NCBI GenBank assembly: GCA_024402835.1
Contig: JAKSSZ010000001.1
Span: 1 to 30,086 of the forward strand
DNA from: Alphaproteobacteria bacterium
GTDB lineage: Bacteria; Pseudomonadota; Alphaproteobacteria; Rs-D84
Reading direction: 5' to 3'
DNA: 30,086 bases
A program made the position numbers and the translations under genes. The notes under the pieces were generated by a model. That model saw only the letters and a program-made list of their open reading frames with translations. It made no database searches and was not told the origin of the DNA. Below, piece after piece: positions 1 through 6,470 of this stretch. Every line of letters starts with the position of its first letter. Positions within the stretch are counted from its first letter, which is position 1.

Positions 1-93
1 GGTGCGGGGGGGGGGGGGGGGGGGTTGGTTGGGGGGGGGGGGGGGGTGGGGTGGGGGGGGTGCGTGCGGGGGGGGTGGCGTGCGGGGGGGGGG
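1..93. other. poly-G low-complexity contig end
   Basis: The first ~93 bases are almost pure G with scattered T and C, unlike the AT-rich DNA that follows without transition. Runs of more than 15 G occur. This looks like poly-G read-end artefact carried into an assembly terminus rather than biological sequence. No gene should be built on it; the open frame that runs through it translates mostly to glycine. Confidence 0.8.
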
Positions 94-138
94 ATTGAAT
101 TACTTGAAACAATTTGTTGCTTTTACTATGATCTGAAT

Positions 139-354
139 ATGGATAAATTTACGATTGATTTTATCAGAGGAAGAATCGATGAAGCTGTCCAGCAACATCC
201 TGGTGTTCGGGCTTTGAATGTTCCTATTACTGGGAAGCTTTATAATTACATGATTTCATATGATACTGTAAATCGTACGGTCACCGGCGTCGTTTTGCAA
301 CTGAGCCATAATAAACGTAGACCCATAACATTATCTGATATTTTAATTAAATAA
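139..354 (+). CDS. small hypothetical protein, possibly 5'-truncated
   Basis: This is a 71-residue open frame starting MDKFTIDFIRGRIDEAV and ending in TAA. I chose the ATG at 139 because everything upstream in the frame soon runs into the poly-G artefact. There is no convincing Shine-Dalgarno site before it, so the true start may be upstream in sequence lost to the artefact. The product is balanced in charge and looks like real protein with a beta-rich middle, but I recognise no family. Its end overlaps the convergent neighbour by 12 bases. Confidence 0.4.
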   Translation: MDKFTIDFIRGRIDEAVQQHPGVRALNVPITGKLYNYMISYDTVNRTVTGVVLQLSHNKRRPITLSDILIK

Positions 355-1023
355 TGATAGTTGTTTTGGCGGTAAATTGAGTTTGTATTTTCCGTTTTGA
401 TCAGATTTTATGATCCTGCGCCAATATTTATTATGGCTAAAGATGTCTTTGATTCTGTCGGAAGTTGAATCAATATCTTTTAATATTCGCTTACCATACA
501 TCCAAGGATTACCATTTTCTCTTGCTTGCCACAATCGCTTTATAACCTTGGCCTGTTGCTCACCAAACTTGTATTCTTGTCCACACCATATAAAACAAGT
601 AAAATCATCCGAGATCAATTCAAAAGCATTGTCTGTATGCGGTATGTTCCTATAAAGTACCTCAAAGTTCTCTACCTGTTCCATAGGAATTACGAGATCA
701 AAAAAGCCCACAAAAAATGGGGCTTCTAGGATTGTTTTCATATCGTAATTGCCGATATGAGAGATTTCTATTTTTTGGTTTTTATTTTTGAACATCAGAT
801 AAATATAACGATGATCTATATACAGTTTGCTCAATTTCTGCAACAGATCATAACAAGGACCGGCTTGTGATCTTGCCAGCGCAATCTCTATGGCAGCAGG
901 TCGTAGATAGAGCCTTATTTCACCTGTTTCGGCCAAAGCTTCTATTATAGATGTCCTACATTTCCAGCGTTGCGCCAAATCCTCTATATCCAAAAATGCT
1001 ATAGGAAGATTCAGGTCGTTCAT
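343..1023 (-). CDS. hypothetical protein with terminal helix-turn-helix-like segments
   Basis: This is a 226-residue protein of no family I can name. Residues ~8-38 (LDIEDLAQRWKCRTSIIEAL) read like a short helix-turn-helix. Residues ~150-215 (QQAKVIKRLWQAR then a short wing ending in KYKLNLP) resemble a winged-helix domain of the type seen in uncharacterised phage and island proteins. The middle is rich in beta-forming and aromatic residues. It is the last gene on the minus strand before the contig end and lies beyond a terminator, so it is probably expressed separately from the integrase-side genes. A DNA-binding or regulatory role is inference only. Confidence 0.65.
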   Translation of the reverse strand: MNDLNLPIAFLDIEDLAQRWKCRTSIIEALAETGEIRLYLRPAAIEIALARSQAGPCYDLLQKLSKLYIDHRYIYLMFKNKNQKIEISHIGNYDMKTILEAPFFVGFFDLVIPMEQVENFEVLYRNIPHTDNAFELISDDFTCFIWCGQEYKFGEQQAKVIKRLWQARENGNPWMYGKRILKDIDSTSDRIKDIFSHNKYWRRIIKSDQNGKYKLNLPPKQLSLFN

Positions 1024-1050
1024 GGTGTCTCTTTTGTTCGTTGTTAAAAA

Positions 1051-1090
1051 GAAAAAAGGGTTGTTGAAAAATCAACAACTCCTTTCCTTT
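1051..1090 (-). terminator. rho-independent terminator of the 2.67-1.2 kb gene run
   Basis: On the minus strand GTTGTTGA pairs with TCAACAAC across a short T-rich loop. The stem extends through AAGG/CCTT with one bulge and is followed by a T-rich tract. It sits directly downstream of the 1204-1464 gene and upstream of the 1023 start, so it should end the small-gene transcript and limit read-through into the 226-residue gene. Confidence 0.75.
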
Positions 1091-1203
1091 ATTATAATAG
1101 TAAACAAACTTTTTAGCTTTGCACCATTTTTATTTTTACCTGGTTTGCTTGATTTTTTTATCTGCTGTGTTATAATTTGTGCACTTTCCCCCCCACATAA
1201 GAA

Positions 1204-1464
1204 CTATTTCCTAGGAAACATTTCAACAGGTATGTTTATTCGTATCAATAGCCCTTGTTTTTCTTTTATGATTTGCATCTTTCGTTCTTTGTTGCTTAAG
1301 ACATATTTGGCAGTAAGTTTTTTATTGTCTTTGTTAATCCTGATAAATTGGAACCCTTGTTTCTCACACTCTGCTATCGCTTGTGCATTGTCATTCTTGA
1401 ATTTGTCAGAAACTTTCGCTGCAGCATGCATTACACCTGCCAAATCTTCCTTATAGTCTTTCAT
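1204..1464 (-). CDS. small hypothetical protein, last of the minus-strand run
   Basis: This is an 86-residue, lysine-rich protein beginning MKDYKEDLAGVMHAAAKV. The first half looks helical and the second half (KKLTAKYVLSNKERKMQIIK) looks like beta strands. I recognise no family. The start lies inside the 3' end of the preceding small gene (14-base overlap), which suggests translational coupling, and a clear terminator follows. Position next to an integrase suggests element cargo or a control gene. Confidence 0.55.
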   Translation of the reverse strand: MKDYKEDLAGVMHAAAKVSDKFKNDNAQAIAECEKQGFQFIRINKDNKKLTAKYVLSNKERKMQIIKEKQGLLIRINIPVEMFPRK

Positions 1465-1627
1465 TGCTTTTTCTTTGTTTTGATTGTTCTTTATATTTTT
1501 GTAGTGCGAATCTTAAACCATCTTCATAGCCCAGCCTATATTCGTTACATTCTTGAACTTTTAGAAATTCATCCTGTTCTTTTTCGGTCTTTTTGATTTC
1601 TTTTTCTAATATCTGTATGTATTTCAT
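1451..1627 (-). CDS. small charged coiled-coil-like protein (58 aa)
   Basis: This 58-residue frame begins MKYIQILEKEIKKTEKEQD and ends in ...KSNERL. It starts at an ATG that overlaps the TGA of the upstream gene (ATGA junction), and its end overlaps the next start by 14 bases, so it fills the gap in a chain of overlapping genes. The product is highly charged and probably helical, with a short aromatic patch in the middle (NEYRLGYEDGLRFALQ). No family is recognised. The main support is the perfect fit in the overlapping chain. Confidence 0.6.
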   Translation of the reverse strand: MKYIQILEKEIKKTEKEQDEFLKVQECNEYRLGYEDGLRFALQKYKEQSKQRKSNERL

Positions 1628-1905
1628 TCTTCAGCCCCTATAAATATAATTCCAAACCATTTACGCATCAGATCCATATGCCCTTTATATGATGTTTGTG
1701 CATCTCGTTCTTGGTTGAATTGGGCTTTTTCTTCGGCTGACAGTGCGAGTTCTTGAACCAGGCGATTAGCTACCCCAAACAGATAGAAAACGTTGCCCTG
1801 TGGCCCCTTTGTGTCGATTATTATGCCTGTTGGGTATTTGGCATCAACTGGTTCTTGTTGTTCAGCAAGTTTCAGTTTTTTCAGCAGTGTTTCCTTCGTT
1901 TCCAT
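1624..1905 (-). CDS. hypothetical protein (93 aa) in integrase-side gene run
   Basis: The protein begins METKETLLKKLKLAEQQEP and has a central segment GVANRLVQELALSAEEKAQF. The ATG at 1905 is supported by an AAAGGAAC ribosome site, although this start lies 44 bases inside the end of the preceding gene. It ends in an ATGA overlap with the next small gene. I recognise no domain. The long overlap is odd but common in compact element or phage DNA. Confidence 0.6.
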   Translation of the reverse strand: METKETLLKKLKLAEQQEPVDAKYPTGIIIDTKGPQGNVFYLFGVANRLVQELALSAEEKAQFNQERDAQTSYKGHMDLMRKWFGIIFIGAEE

Positions 1906-2419
1906 GTTTGTTCCTTTTGGTTAATCGTTCTTGTATATAACCCCACACCATTTCAAGTTCTCTGACACTAGTGTGTTCAGAATTAAGCCATATTCCTGGT
2001 GTGGCATATACGGTGTTGTTTTCACAGCCAATAATTTTTCGTATCAAATCTTGTACATTTGGCTTTCTCATTTCGTAATGAATGGCCGCTTTGTATAACA
2101 ATCTTTTATCTATAGACGGTTGTGTTAAAGCATCACCTGTATGCAAACTCCAAAACTCTGCCAGTTTTAATTTATGCAACATGGCTATTTTTATCATAAC
2201 CACTCCAAGCGTTTTTGGTTCTGGACCATCCAACATTTGATCTGCCAAATGCCTACCGGCTTTACTATTTAAAAATTCTATAATTTCATCTTCCGTTTTT
2301 TCTGGGTATAACCCAACCAATCTTTTAACCATTACATCCCAGATGTTGTTGGTTGATTCTTCATCAAATGAATTTTTGATTGTTCCGTAAAAACCAAATT
2401 CTTTATTTATTTCAATCAT
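1862..2419 (-). CDS. hypothetical protein (185 aa)
   Basis: This is a largely helical 185-residue protein beginning MIEINKEFGFYGTIKNSF. There is no signal peptide, membrane segment or known motif. The ATG at 2419 lies two bases from the end of the upstream gene, and its Shine-Dalgarno site AGAGGA lies within that gene, showing tight coupling. The C-terminal tail is polar (NKHGNEGNTAEKTETC) and overlaps the next reading frame. The function is unknown; location downstream of an integrase on the same strand suggests element maintenance or cargo. Confidence 0.65.
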   Translation of the reverse strand: MIEINKEFGFYGTIKNSFDEESTNNIWDVMVKRLVGLYPEKTEDEIIEFLNSKAGRHLADQMLDGPEPKTLGVVMIKIAMLHKLKLAEFWSLHTGDALTQPSIDKRLLYKAAIHYEMRKPNVQDLIRKIIGCENNTVYATPGIWLNSEHTSVRELEMVWGYIQERLTKRNKHGNEGNTAEKTETC

Positions 2420-2421
2420 GA

Positions 2422-2673
2422 CTAATCCTCTTGTACTGTTGTGTCAAACTTTATGTCTTCGGATCCTTTAAAATCCTTTGGAATGTCGTAGCCGATCTTA
2501 CGTAATAGGGTTACTATTTCCCTTTCTGTGCGACCGTCTTCAATCCAACAATATGCAGTGCTTTCAGTGATGTATTTAGACCGTAAAGCCTTACAAATTT
2601 TTTCTATCCCTGTGCCGGTGGCTATTTCGTACCCCAGCGCAGCCAGATATATGTTTTTCGTTGGTTTTCTCAT
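2422..2673 (-). CDS. small hypothetical protein, possible DNA-binding
   Basis: This is an 83-residue protein with a good AAAGGGG ribosome site. The middle (ALRSKYITESTAYCWIEDGR) has the spacing of a short helix-turn-helix, followed by a helix that begins TEREIVTLLRKIGYDIP. No family is recognised with certainty. It is the first gene after the integrase on the same strand and starts the chain of coupled small genes, so a regulatory role is plausible but inferred. Confidence 0.6.
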   Translation of the reverse strand: MRKPTKNIYLAALGYEIATGTGIEKICKALRSKYITESTAYCWIEDGRTEREIVTLLRKIGYDIPKDFKGSEDIKFDTTVQED

Positions 2674-2739
2674 GTTTTTACCCCTTTGGTTGTGCTGTAC
2701 ATTACCGTAATAAAACGGTATATCCAGTTAATAATTCGC

Positions 2740-4005
2740 TTATTTGCATATGGCCTCCGTTATGTGATTTACCGCCTTAAATGTCCCACTATCCGCATAA
2801 TGTGTATAGTGTTCGGTCGTTGCTAAACGGCTGTGTCCGGCAGCATCTTTGATGGCATTCATGTTTTCGCCCAAGTTGGCCCCCATTGTGATGAATGAAT
2901 GGCGCAGATCGTGTAACCGCATATGGGGCAGTCCAGCATCTTTTAGGATCCATTCAAACGGCTTTCTGATATTATCCACCGGTTTGTCTTTATCAAATAT
3001 CCCAGGGAACACATATTTGCTACCCAGCAATTCGGCTTCTTTCATCGCTATTTCTAATTCCTTAACCGCCGCATCGGACAGCTTTACGTCTCTGGCACCC
3101 GTTTTACTGTCTTTCAAGTGAATCATCTTTTCTGACAGCGATACTTCGTCCATTTCAAGGTCTCGTATTTCTGATCTGCGGCATCCTGTTAAAGCCAATA
3201 CTTTTAATACACGAAACATACGTGGGTGCATTCTTGATCTTGAGGATGCAGTTTCCAACGATTTAAAAAAGCGTTTATAACCATCAAGATCTAATATGGT
3301 CGGTTTGTATGTCGGGTTAGTGCCACGTTTGACATAACCGCACAGGTTGGATCCATGTGGCATGAATCCATATGATTCACACCAATCCCAGAAACTTGAT
3401 ATCAACGACAAGATTTTATTCGCCGTTGAAAAGGATGTCCTTTTTGCCCATTCAGCATAAGCGTCTATCAGGTCTCTTGATTTTATGTCTTGTATAAACT
3501 TTCTGCCGAACAGCGGTTTAATGTATGACCGGTATTGGATAAGATCTGTTTTCTGTGTGCTTGGTTTTTTATGCAACGCACTGTACTTATCAACGTAAAG
3601 CATAAAGGCATCATTGAATACTTGTTTTGTAGAAAACTTTATCAATTCATTTTTTAAGTCGTTTTTCTGCAAAGTTTCAACAGTCGTTTCCATCTGTGCC
3701 GGTTGGGCATCAACTGGTAGGTTTATATTACCCAGCAATACCATTTTGCGCCACTCCTTAGCTCTGGCATACACTTCCTCTACATTCGTAAATTCAGACC
3801 ATTTACCCATAGCTATAATCTTTCTATTACGCATCTGTTTTAGTTTGCACGAGAAGAAAAAACTTATTGTTTTTGTTCTGTAGTAATATCTTAAAAACAG
3901 ACCCGGGATAGTCCCATCTGAAATTTGCATATTCACATCCCCAGTCAGTCGTTCAATCCAACTGTCTTTGAATGCGCGTGTTTTGCATAGCCATTTTTCT
4001 GACAT
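2740..4005 (-). CDS. tyrosine recombinase / integrase (P4-like)
   Basis: This is a 421-residue site-specific integrase, the expected length for the family. Residues ~25-95 resemble the DUF4102 arm-binding domain, and ~125-225 the SAM-like core-binding domain. The catalytic domain contains Arg276 (TGCRRSEI), Lys301 (DSKTGARD), His365-Leu-Arg368-His (HDLRHSF), His391 (AGHSRL) and the nucleophile Tyr400 (TTEHYTHY), so all catalytic residues are present. Cutting and rejoining at a tRNA-end attachment site is the family role. A truncated tRNA-Asn 3' half lies ~660 bases upstream at 4662, the expected geometry. The AlpA/excisionase-like gene is adjacent on the same strand. Confidence 0.95.
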   Translation of the reverse strand: MSEKWLCKTRAFKDSWIERLTGDVNMQISDGTIPGLFLRYYYRTKTISFFFSCKLKQMRNRKIIAMGKWSEFTNVEEVYARAKEWRKMVLLGNINLPVDAQPAQMETTVETLQKNDLKNELIKFSTKQVFNDAFMLYVDKYSALHKKPSTQKTDLIQYRSYIKPLFGRKFIQDIKSRDLIDAYAEWAKRTSFSTANKILSLISSFWDWCESYGFMPHGSNLCGYVKRGTNPTYKPTILDLDGYKRFFKSLETASSRSRMHPRMFRVLKVLALTGCRRSEIRDLEMDEVSLSEKMIHLKDSKTGARDVKLSDAAVKELEIAMKEAELLGSKYVFPGIFDKDKPVDNIRKPFEWILKDAGLPHMRLHDLRHSFITMGANLGENMNAIKDAAGHSRLATTEHYTHYADSGTFKAVNHITEAICK

Positions 4006-4080
4006 GTTTTACCTCTTAGTTTGGTTGCATACAACATGCCTCTAAAAACAGGAACATCCAGTAAAAAGAACGGAAAAAGA

Positions 4081-4275
4081 TCATATCCGATTTTCCTTGC
4101 TTATACGGTCCAACCATGCTAATACGTCCGACTTTCTGTACCTGACCGTATTTTTGCCCATATTGAAATATTTTGGCCCAATTTTCTTCATTCTGAATTT
4201 TGCTATGGTATATGGAGCCAATCCAAGCATCTTCGCAACTTGTCTGGTCGTTAACAAATAATCTTGATCTTGCAT
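4081..4275 (-). CDS. AlpA/excisionase-family DNA-binding protein
   Basis: This is a 64-residue MerR-type winged helix-turn-helix: DYLLTTRQVAKMLGLAPYTI then KFRMKKIGPKYF and a wing ending RYRKSDVLAWLDR. I chose the ATG at 4275 over the upstream in-frame ATG at 4326 because it has an AAAGGAC ribosome site at proper spacing and begins right before the conserved domain. Proteins of this family act as recombination directionality factors or activate integrase genes. It is co-directional with the integrase and lies between it and the 12-nt repeat array and attachment site. Those repeats are candidate binding sites for it or for the integrase. Confidence 0.8.
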   Translation of the reverse strand: MQDQDYLLTTRQVAKMLGLAPYTIAKFRMKKIGPKYFNMGKNTVRYRKSDVLAWLDRISKENRI

Positions 4276-4372
4276 ATTATGTCCTTTGGGTTTTGTTATA
4301 CATTTTGACGATAAAGCCCGGACCATATTTTTTCTAGTCAGAAAAATCCAAAAATTTCCAACTTGTTTTTAT

Positions 4373-4521
4373 GAAATCAGAGTTGAAATCAGCGATGGTT
4401 TTACAGACATCAATTTAGAAATCAGAGCAATAATCAACACTGATATCGGGCTTGAAATCAGATATGAAATCAGCATAGATATCAGACCTGAAATCAGATA
4501 AGAAATCAGGGCAGAAATCAC
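4373..4521. repeat. array of 12-nt-period GAAATCAG repeats next to att
   Basis: GAAATCAG or one-base variants recur with a strict 12-base period at 4442, 4454, 4466, 4478, 4490, 4502 and 4514. Further copies lie at 4373, 4385 and 4418, and weaker ones at 4406 and 4430 in the same register. The four spacer bases vary (TATG is not conserved between units). The array lies between the excisionase-like gene and the tRNA-Asn attachment remnant, where integrase arm sites or directionality-factor sites usually lie. Both strands stay open across it because the unit length is a multiple of three, which creates spurious repeat proteins. Confidence 0.85.
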
Positions 4522-4661
4522 AATGTGTTTTGTATGCTTAGGGTTGCTTTGATATGATTGTTGAAAAAGATTATAGCTTACCATACATTCAATATGTGTT
4601 AAGTGTCGCAAACCCACAGAATCCGCGGCACACAGCCCGATTATACCAAATTGCCCCTTAG

Positions 4662-4706
4662 CTGTTAATCCGTATGTCACTGGTTCGAGTCCAGTTGCCC
4701 GAGCCA
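4662..4706 (+). other. att site: 3' half of tRNA-Asn(GUU), 5' half missing
   Basis: The segment starts with the anticodon loop CTGTTAA, followed by TCCGT, the T-arm ACTGG-TTCGAGT-CCAGT, acceptor strand TGCCCGA, discriminator G and CCA. The upstream DNA cannot form the 5' acceptor, D-arm or 5' anticodon stem, so this is not a working tRNA. It is the duplicated tRNA end left by integration. From the orientation, the intact tRNA-Asn should lie to the left, beyond the window. The anticodon assignment rests on the loop alone. Confidence 0.85.
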
Positions 4707-4777
4707 CAGATTACAAGGGGTTCGCAAGAATCCCTTTTTCTTTTAAAAATCTATATGCTACCTATATGCTACCAAAA
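4690..4777 (+). repeat. 88-bp direct repeat, left copy (att core + terminator + GCTACC pair)
   Basis: This 88-base segment matches 18431-18518 without gaps at about 70 of 88 positions by hand count. The first 18 bases (TCCAGTTGCCCGAGCCAC) are identical. A terminator hairpin follows, then a diverged patch, then GCTACC twice separated by five bases (20 of 21 positions identical). The two copies bound the 13.7-kb cargo block between them and are best read as tandem attachment-site junctions. Confidence 0.8.
4715..4744 (+). terminator. terminator behind tRNA-Asn remnant
   Basis: AAGGGGTTC pairs with GAATCCCTT around the tetraloop GCAA (one G-T pair) and is followed by a T-rich run. This is a standard tRNA-gene terminator, now carried as part of the att-flanking repeat. 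Confidence 0.8.
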
Positions 4778-5089
4778 GCGGCTGTTTTTTCACTAAATAT
4801 TTGATATTTTTGAGCATATCAAAAACAACCATATTTTTTACATATTGCCCTGGGAGGGGTGGTGCCCACCATGCGAAATGTGGTTATGGTGTTTTAACTT
4901 ACGCAATGATTTCATTTGACGAATATGATGAACATATCACAAATATTTAATACATATAAATCACACAATGACTTACTGTATGATCAATTGTATACACTAC
5001 AAACATATCGTATTAAAGTGATATTCAATAGTTTTTTGTATATTTTTATCCAATTTTATGTTATAATCTCCTGTAGAGATGGGGAAATC

Positions 5090-5119
5090 TTGACTTTTTA
5101 TATATTTTGTTTTTATACT
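5090..5119 (+). promoter_or_regulatory. sigma70-type promoter for the first Panacea pair
   Basis: TTGACT at 5090-5095 and TATACT at 5114-5119 are separated by 18 bases. The predicted start is ~20 bases before the ATG at 5140, and a GGTGGA ribosome site follows. A second TATAAT at 5062-5067 lacks a well-spaced -35 box. The rest of 4778-5089 is AT-rich with a short palindrome GGTGGTGCCCACC near 4858 and no convincing gene. Confidence 0.6.
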
Positions 5120-5139
5120 TTAACCTAAGTGGTGGAATC

Positions 5140-5649
5140 ATGGCAATAAAATTTAATATGAATACACAAAAGGCAATAGAATCTGTTCTGTGGATCATTC
5201 AGAACGGAGAGTCCAACATGTACAATATTTGGAAGATTTTGTTTTCTGCCGAAAAGTATCATTTGAATAAGTATGGTCGACCAATCACTGGCGATAGATA
5301 TATTGCGATGGAATATGGAACTGTTCCAAGTTGGTTGTATGATGCTTCTAAAATAAAACGTCAAGGATTAGGTTTTTACAGAGATAATAACTCGTTACTT
5401 GCAGAACGCGTTCCTGTTATGGATTATTTTTCAGAAACCGATTTAGAAGCACTGCAACACGGGGTAGCGGAGTATGCGGGACTTGATTTTATAGCTGTTA
5501 GAGACAAAAATCACCAAGAGCCGTGCTGGAAAAAGAATTATGCTATGCGTGGAGATAGCGATAGTGCCCCAATTCCTTTTGAAGATATCATAGAAGAGGA
5601 CTGGCTTCGTGAAGATTTAAAAGTTCTTTCTCATAGCATGGTTTTGTAA
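5140..5649 (+). CDS. Panacea-domain (SocA/DUF4065-type) antitoxin, pair 1
   Basis: The 169-residue protein carries the hallmark Panacea segment KYGRPITGDRYIAMEYGTVP at residues ~44-63, preceded by the helix IWKILFSAEKYHL. Panacea proteins are chaperone-like antitoxins that neutralise many unrelated toxins encoded beside them; SocA of Caulobacter belongs here. The ATG at 5140 is preferred over 5107 because of the GGTGGA site and the MAIKF start. One base separates its stop from the next start, so the two form a classic coupled toxin-antitoxin operon. The partner is the prime candidate toxin. Confidence 0.85.
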   Translation: MAIKFNMNTQKAIESVLWIIQNGESNMYNIWKILFSAEKYHLNKYGRPITGDRYIAMEYGTVPSWLYDASKIKRQGLGFYRDNNSLLAERVPVMDYFSETDLEALQHGVAEYAGLDFIAVRDKNHQEPCWKKNYAMRGDSDSAPIPFEDIIEEDWLREDLKVLSHSMVL

Positions 5650-5650
5650 T

Positions 5651-6028
5651 ATGGCTGAAATATCAGATGTTTTTGTAATAAATGTTAGAGATAGTAACAT
5701 AAACAATCGAGAAACTAAGCATTGTATTTGTATATCCGTATCAAAAGATAAGTATCTGGTTATTAATACGGAACACCGACAAATGTACGATGATTTTGAA
5801 ATCAAGGCGTCAGATTACCCTTTTTTAAAGGGTAAAGACAGGTTTGTATGTTGTGCATCAGTTCATAAATTTTTACCAGATAGAATTATATCCGAAAGCG
5901 TTGGAAAATTAAAATATCCGGACATGTTGAAAATAATAGAAAAAATCCAAAATTCGAAAATTTTGGATAAAAGTGAAAAAAATGATATTTTGCCGGATTT
6001 AATTGAATGGCAATTAGATAACTCTTAA
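5651..6028 (+). CDS. candidate Panacea-associated toxin, pair 1 (possibly PemK/MazF-like)
   Basis: This is a 125-residue protein starting MAEISDVFVINVRDSN. The beta-rich run KHCICISVSKDKYLVINTE and then FLKGKDRFVCCASVHKF resembles the small-barrel layout of PemK/MazF-type proteins, but no diagnostic motif proves it. It directly follows the Panacea antitoxin with a one-base gap and has no ribosome site of its own outside that gene, so the pair is translationally coupled. The tail (residues ~85-125) is helical and charged. Assignment as the toxin rests mainly on neighbourhood. Confidence 0.6.
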   Translation: MAEISDVFVINVRDSNINNRETKHCICISVSKDKYLVINTEHRQMYDDFEIKASDYPFLKGKDRFVCCASVHKFLPDRIISESVGKLKYPDMLKIIEKIQNSKILDKSEKNDILPDLIEWQLDNS

Positions 6029-6075
6029 AGTTTTTCTTTGCAAATTTTTCCCCCAGACATAAGTCTGAGGGTGAT

Positions 6076-6459
6076 TTATTTAAATCCTTTTTGCTGAGCT
6101 TCGTATGAAACCTTGAACTTTTGTTTTGTTATTGGGCCGTTTGGAAACGGGATTTGTGGTGCATCTGCGGTCAAAGATAGGAACAATTTAATTGCTGCCA
6201 TATCCCCGTACAATGCAGATGAAACCAATTGTGCAAGAATCCCATCCATAATGGTTGGATCTTCTATGTGGTACTTGTCTATGAACCTTTTGCGATTATA
6301 ATCGTTGTCAAAAGGCATCGGTGAGCTGGCCATAGAAGCAACCATTTCACGTAATTTTTTACGCTCACGGCGTACTTGACCAGACACCAGGCCACCAATC
6401 TGGCCGAGTTCTCGGGCTTCGTTCGGGCTTAATACTCTCAAATTCTGTTCATTTGCCAT
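6076..6459 (-). CDS. KGG-type / small-terminase-like protein
   Basis: This 127-residue protein has an N-terminal GQIGGLVSGQVRRERKKLRE motif (residues ~17-36). That motif resembles the glycine-lysine KGG-type segment found in phage proteins adjacent to packaging or replication genes. The rest is helical (DPTIMDGILAQLVSSALYGD). Its AAGGAGG ribosome site is the strongest in the window and overlaps the stop of the upstream fusion gene, leaving an 11-base gap, so the two form an operon. It might be a DNA-binding partner of that ATPase or a relic of a phage-satellite module. Family assignment is tentative. Confidence 0.55.
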   Translation of the reverse strand: MANEQNLRVLSPNEARELGQIGGLVSGQVRRERKKLREMVASMASSPMPFDNDYNRKRFIDKYHIEDPTIMDGILAQLVSSALYGDMAAIKLFLSLTADAPQIPFPNGPITKQKFKVSYEAQQKGFK

Positions 6460-6470
6460 TTGTTGCCTCC

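Noticed and set aside
4286..4501. Plus-strand open frame rich in EIR/EIS repeats
   Set aside because: It is only the repeat array read in another frame, overlaps the excisionase start region antisense, and has no ribosome site.
4373..4521. CRISPR array
   Set aside because: Units are 8 bases with 4-base gaps, far too short for CRISPR repeats and spacers, and no cas gene is present.
4662..4706. Functional tRNA-Asn gene
   Set aside because: No 5' acceptor strand, D-arm or 5' anticodon stem can be found upstream; only the 3' half exists.
4369..4707. Minus-strand open frame beginning MARATGLEPVTYG with LIS-type repeats
   Set aside because: The first residues are the antisense of the tRNA-Asn 3' end, a well-known false gene start, and the rest is the antisense of the 12-nt repeat array, which stays open because the unit is a multiple of three.
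6050..6071. Terminator hairpin CCCCAGAC/GTCTGAGGG between convergent genes
   Set aside because: The stem is real, but neither strand has a proper T run after it, so I did not list it as a terminator.
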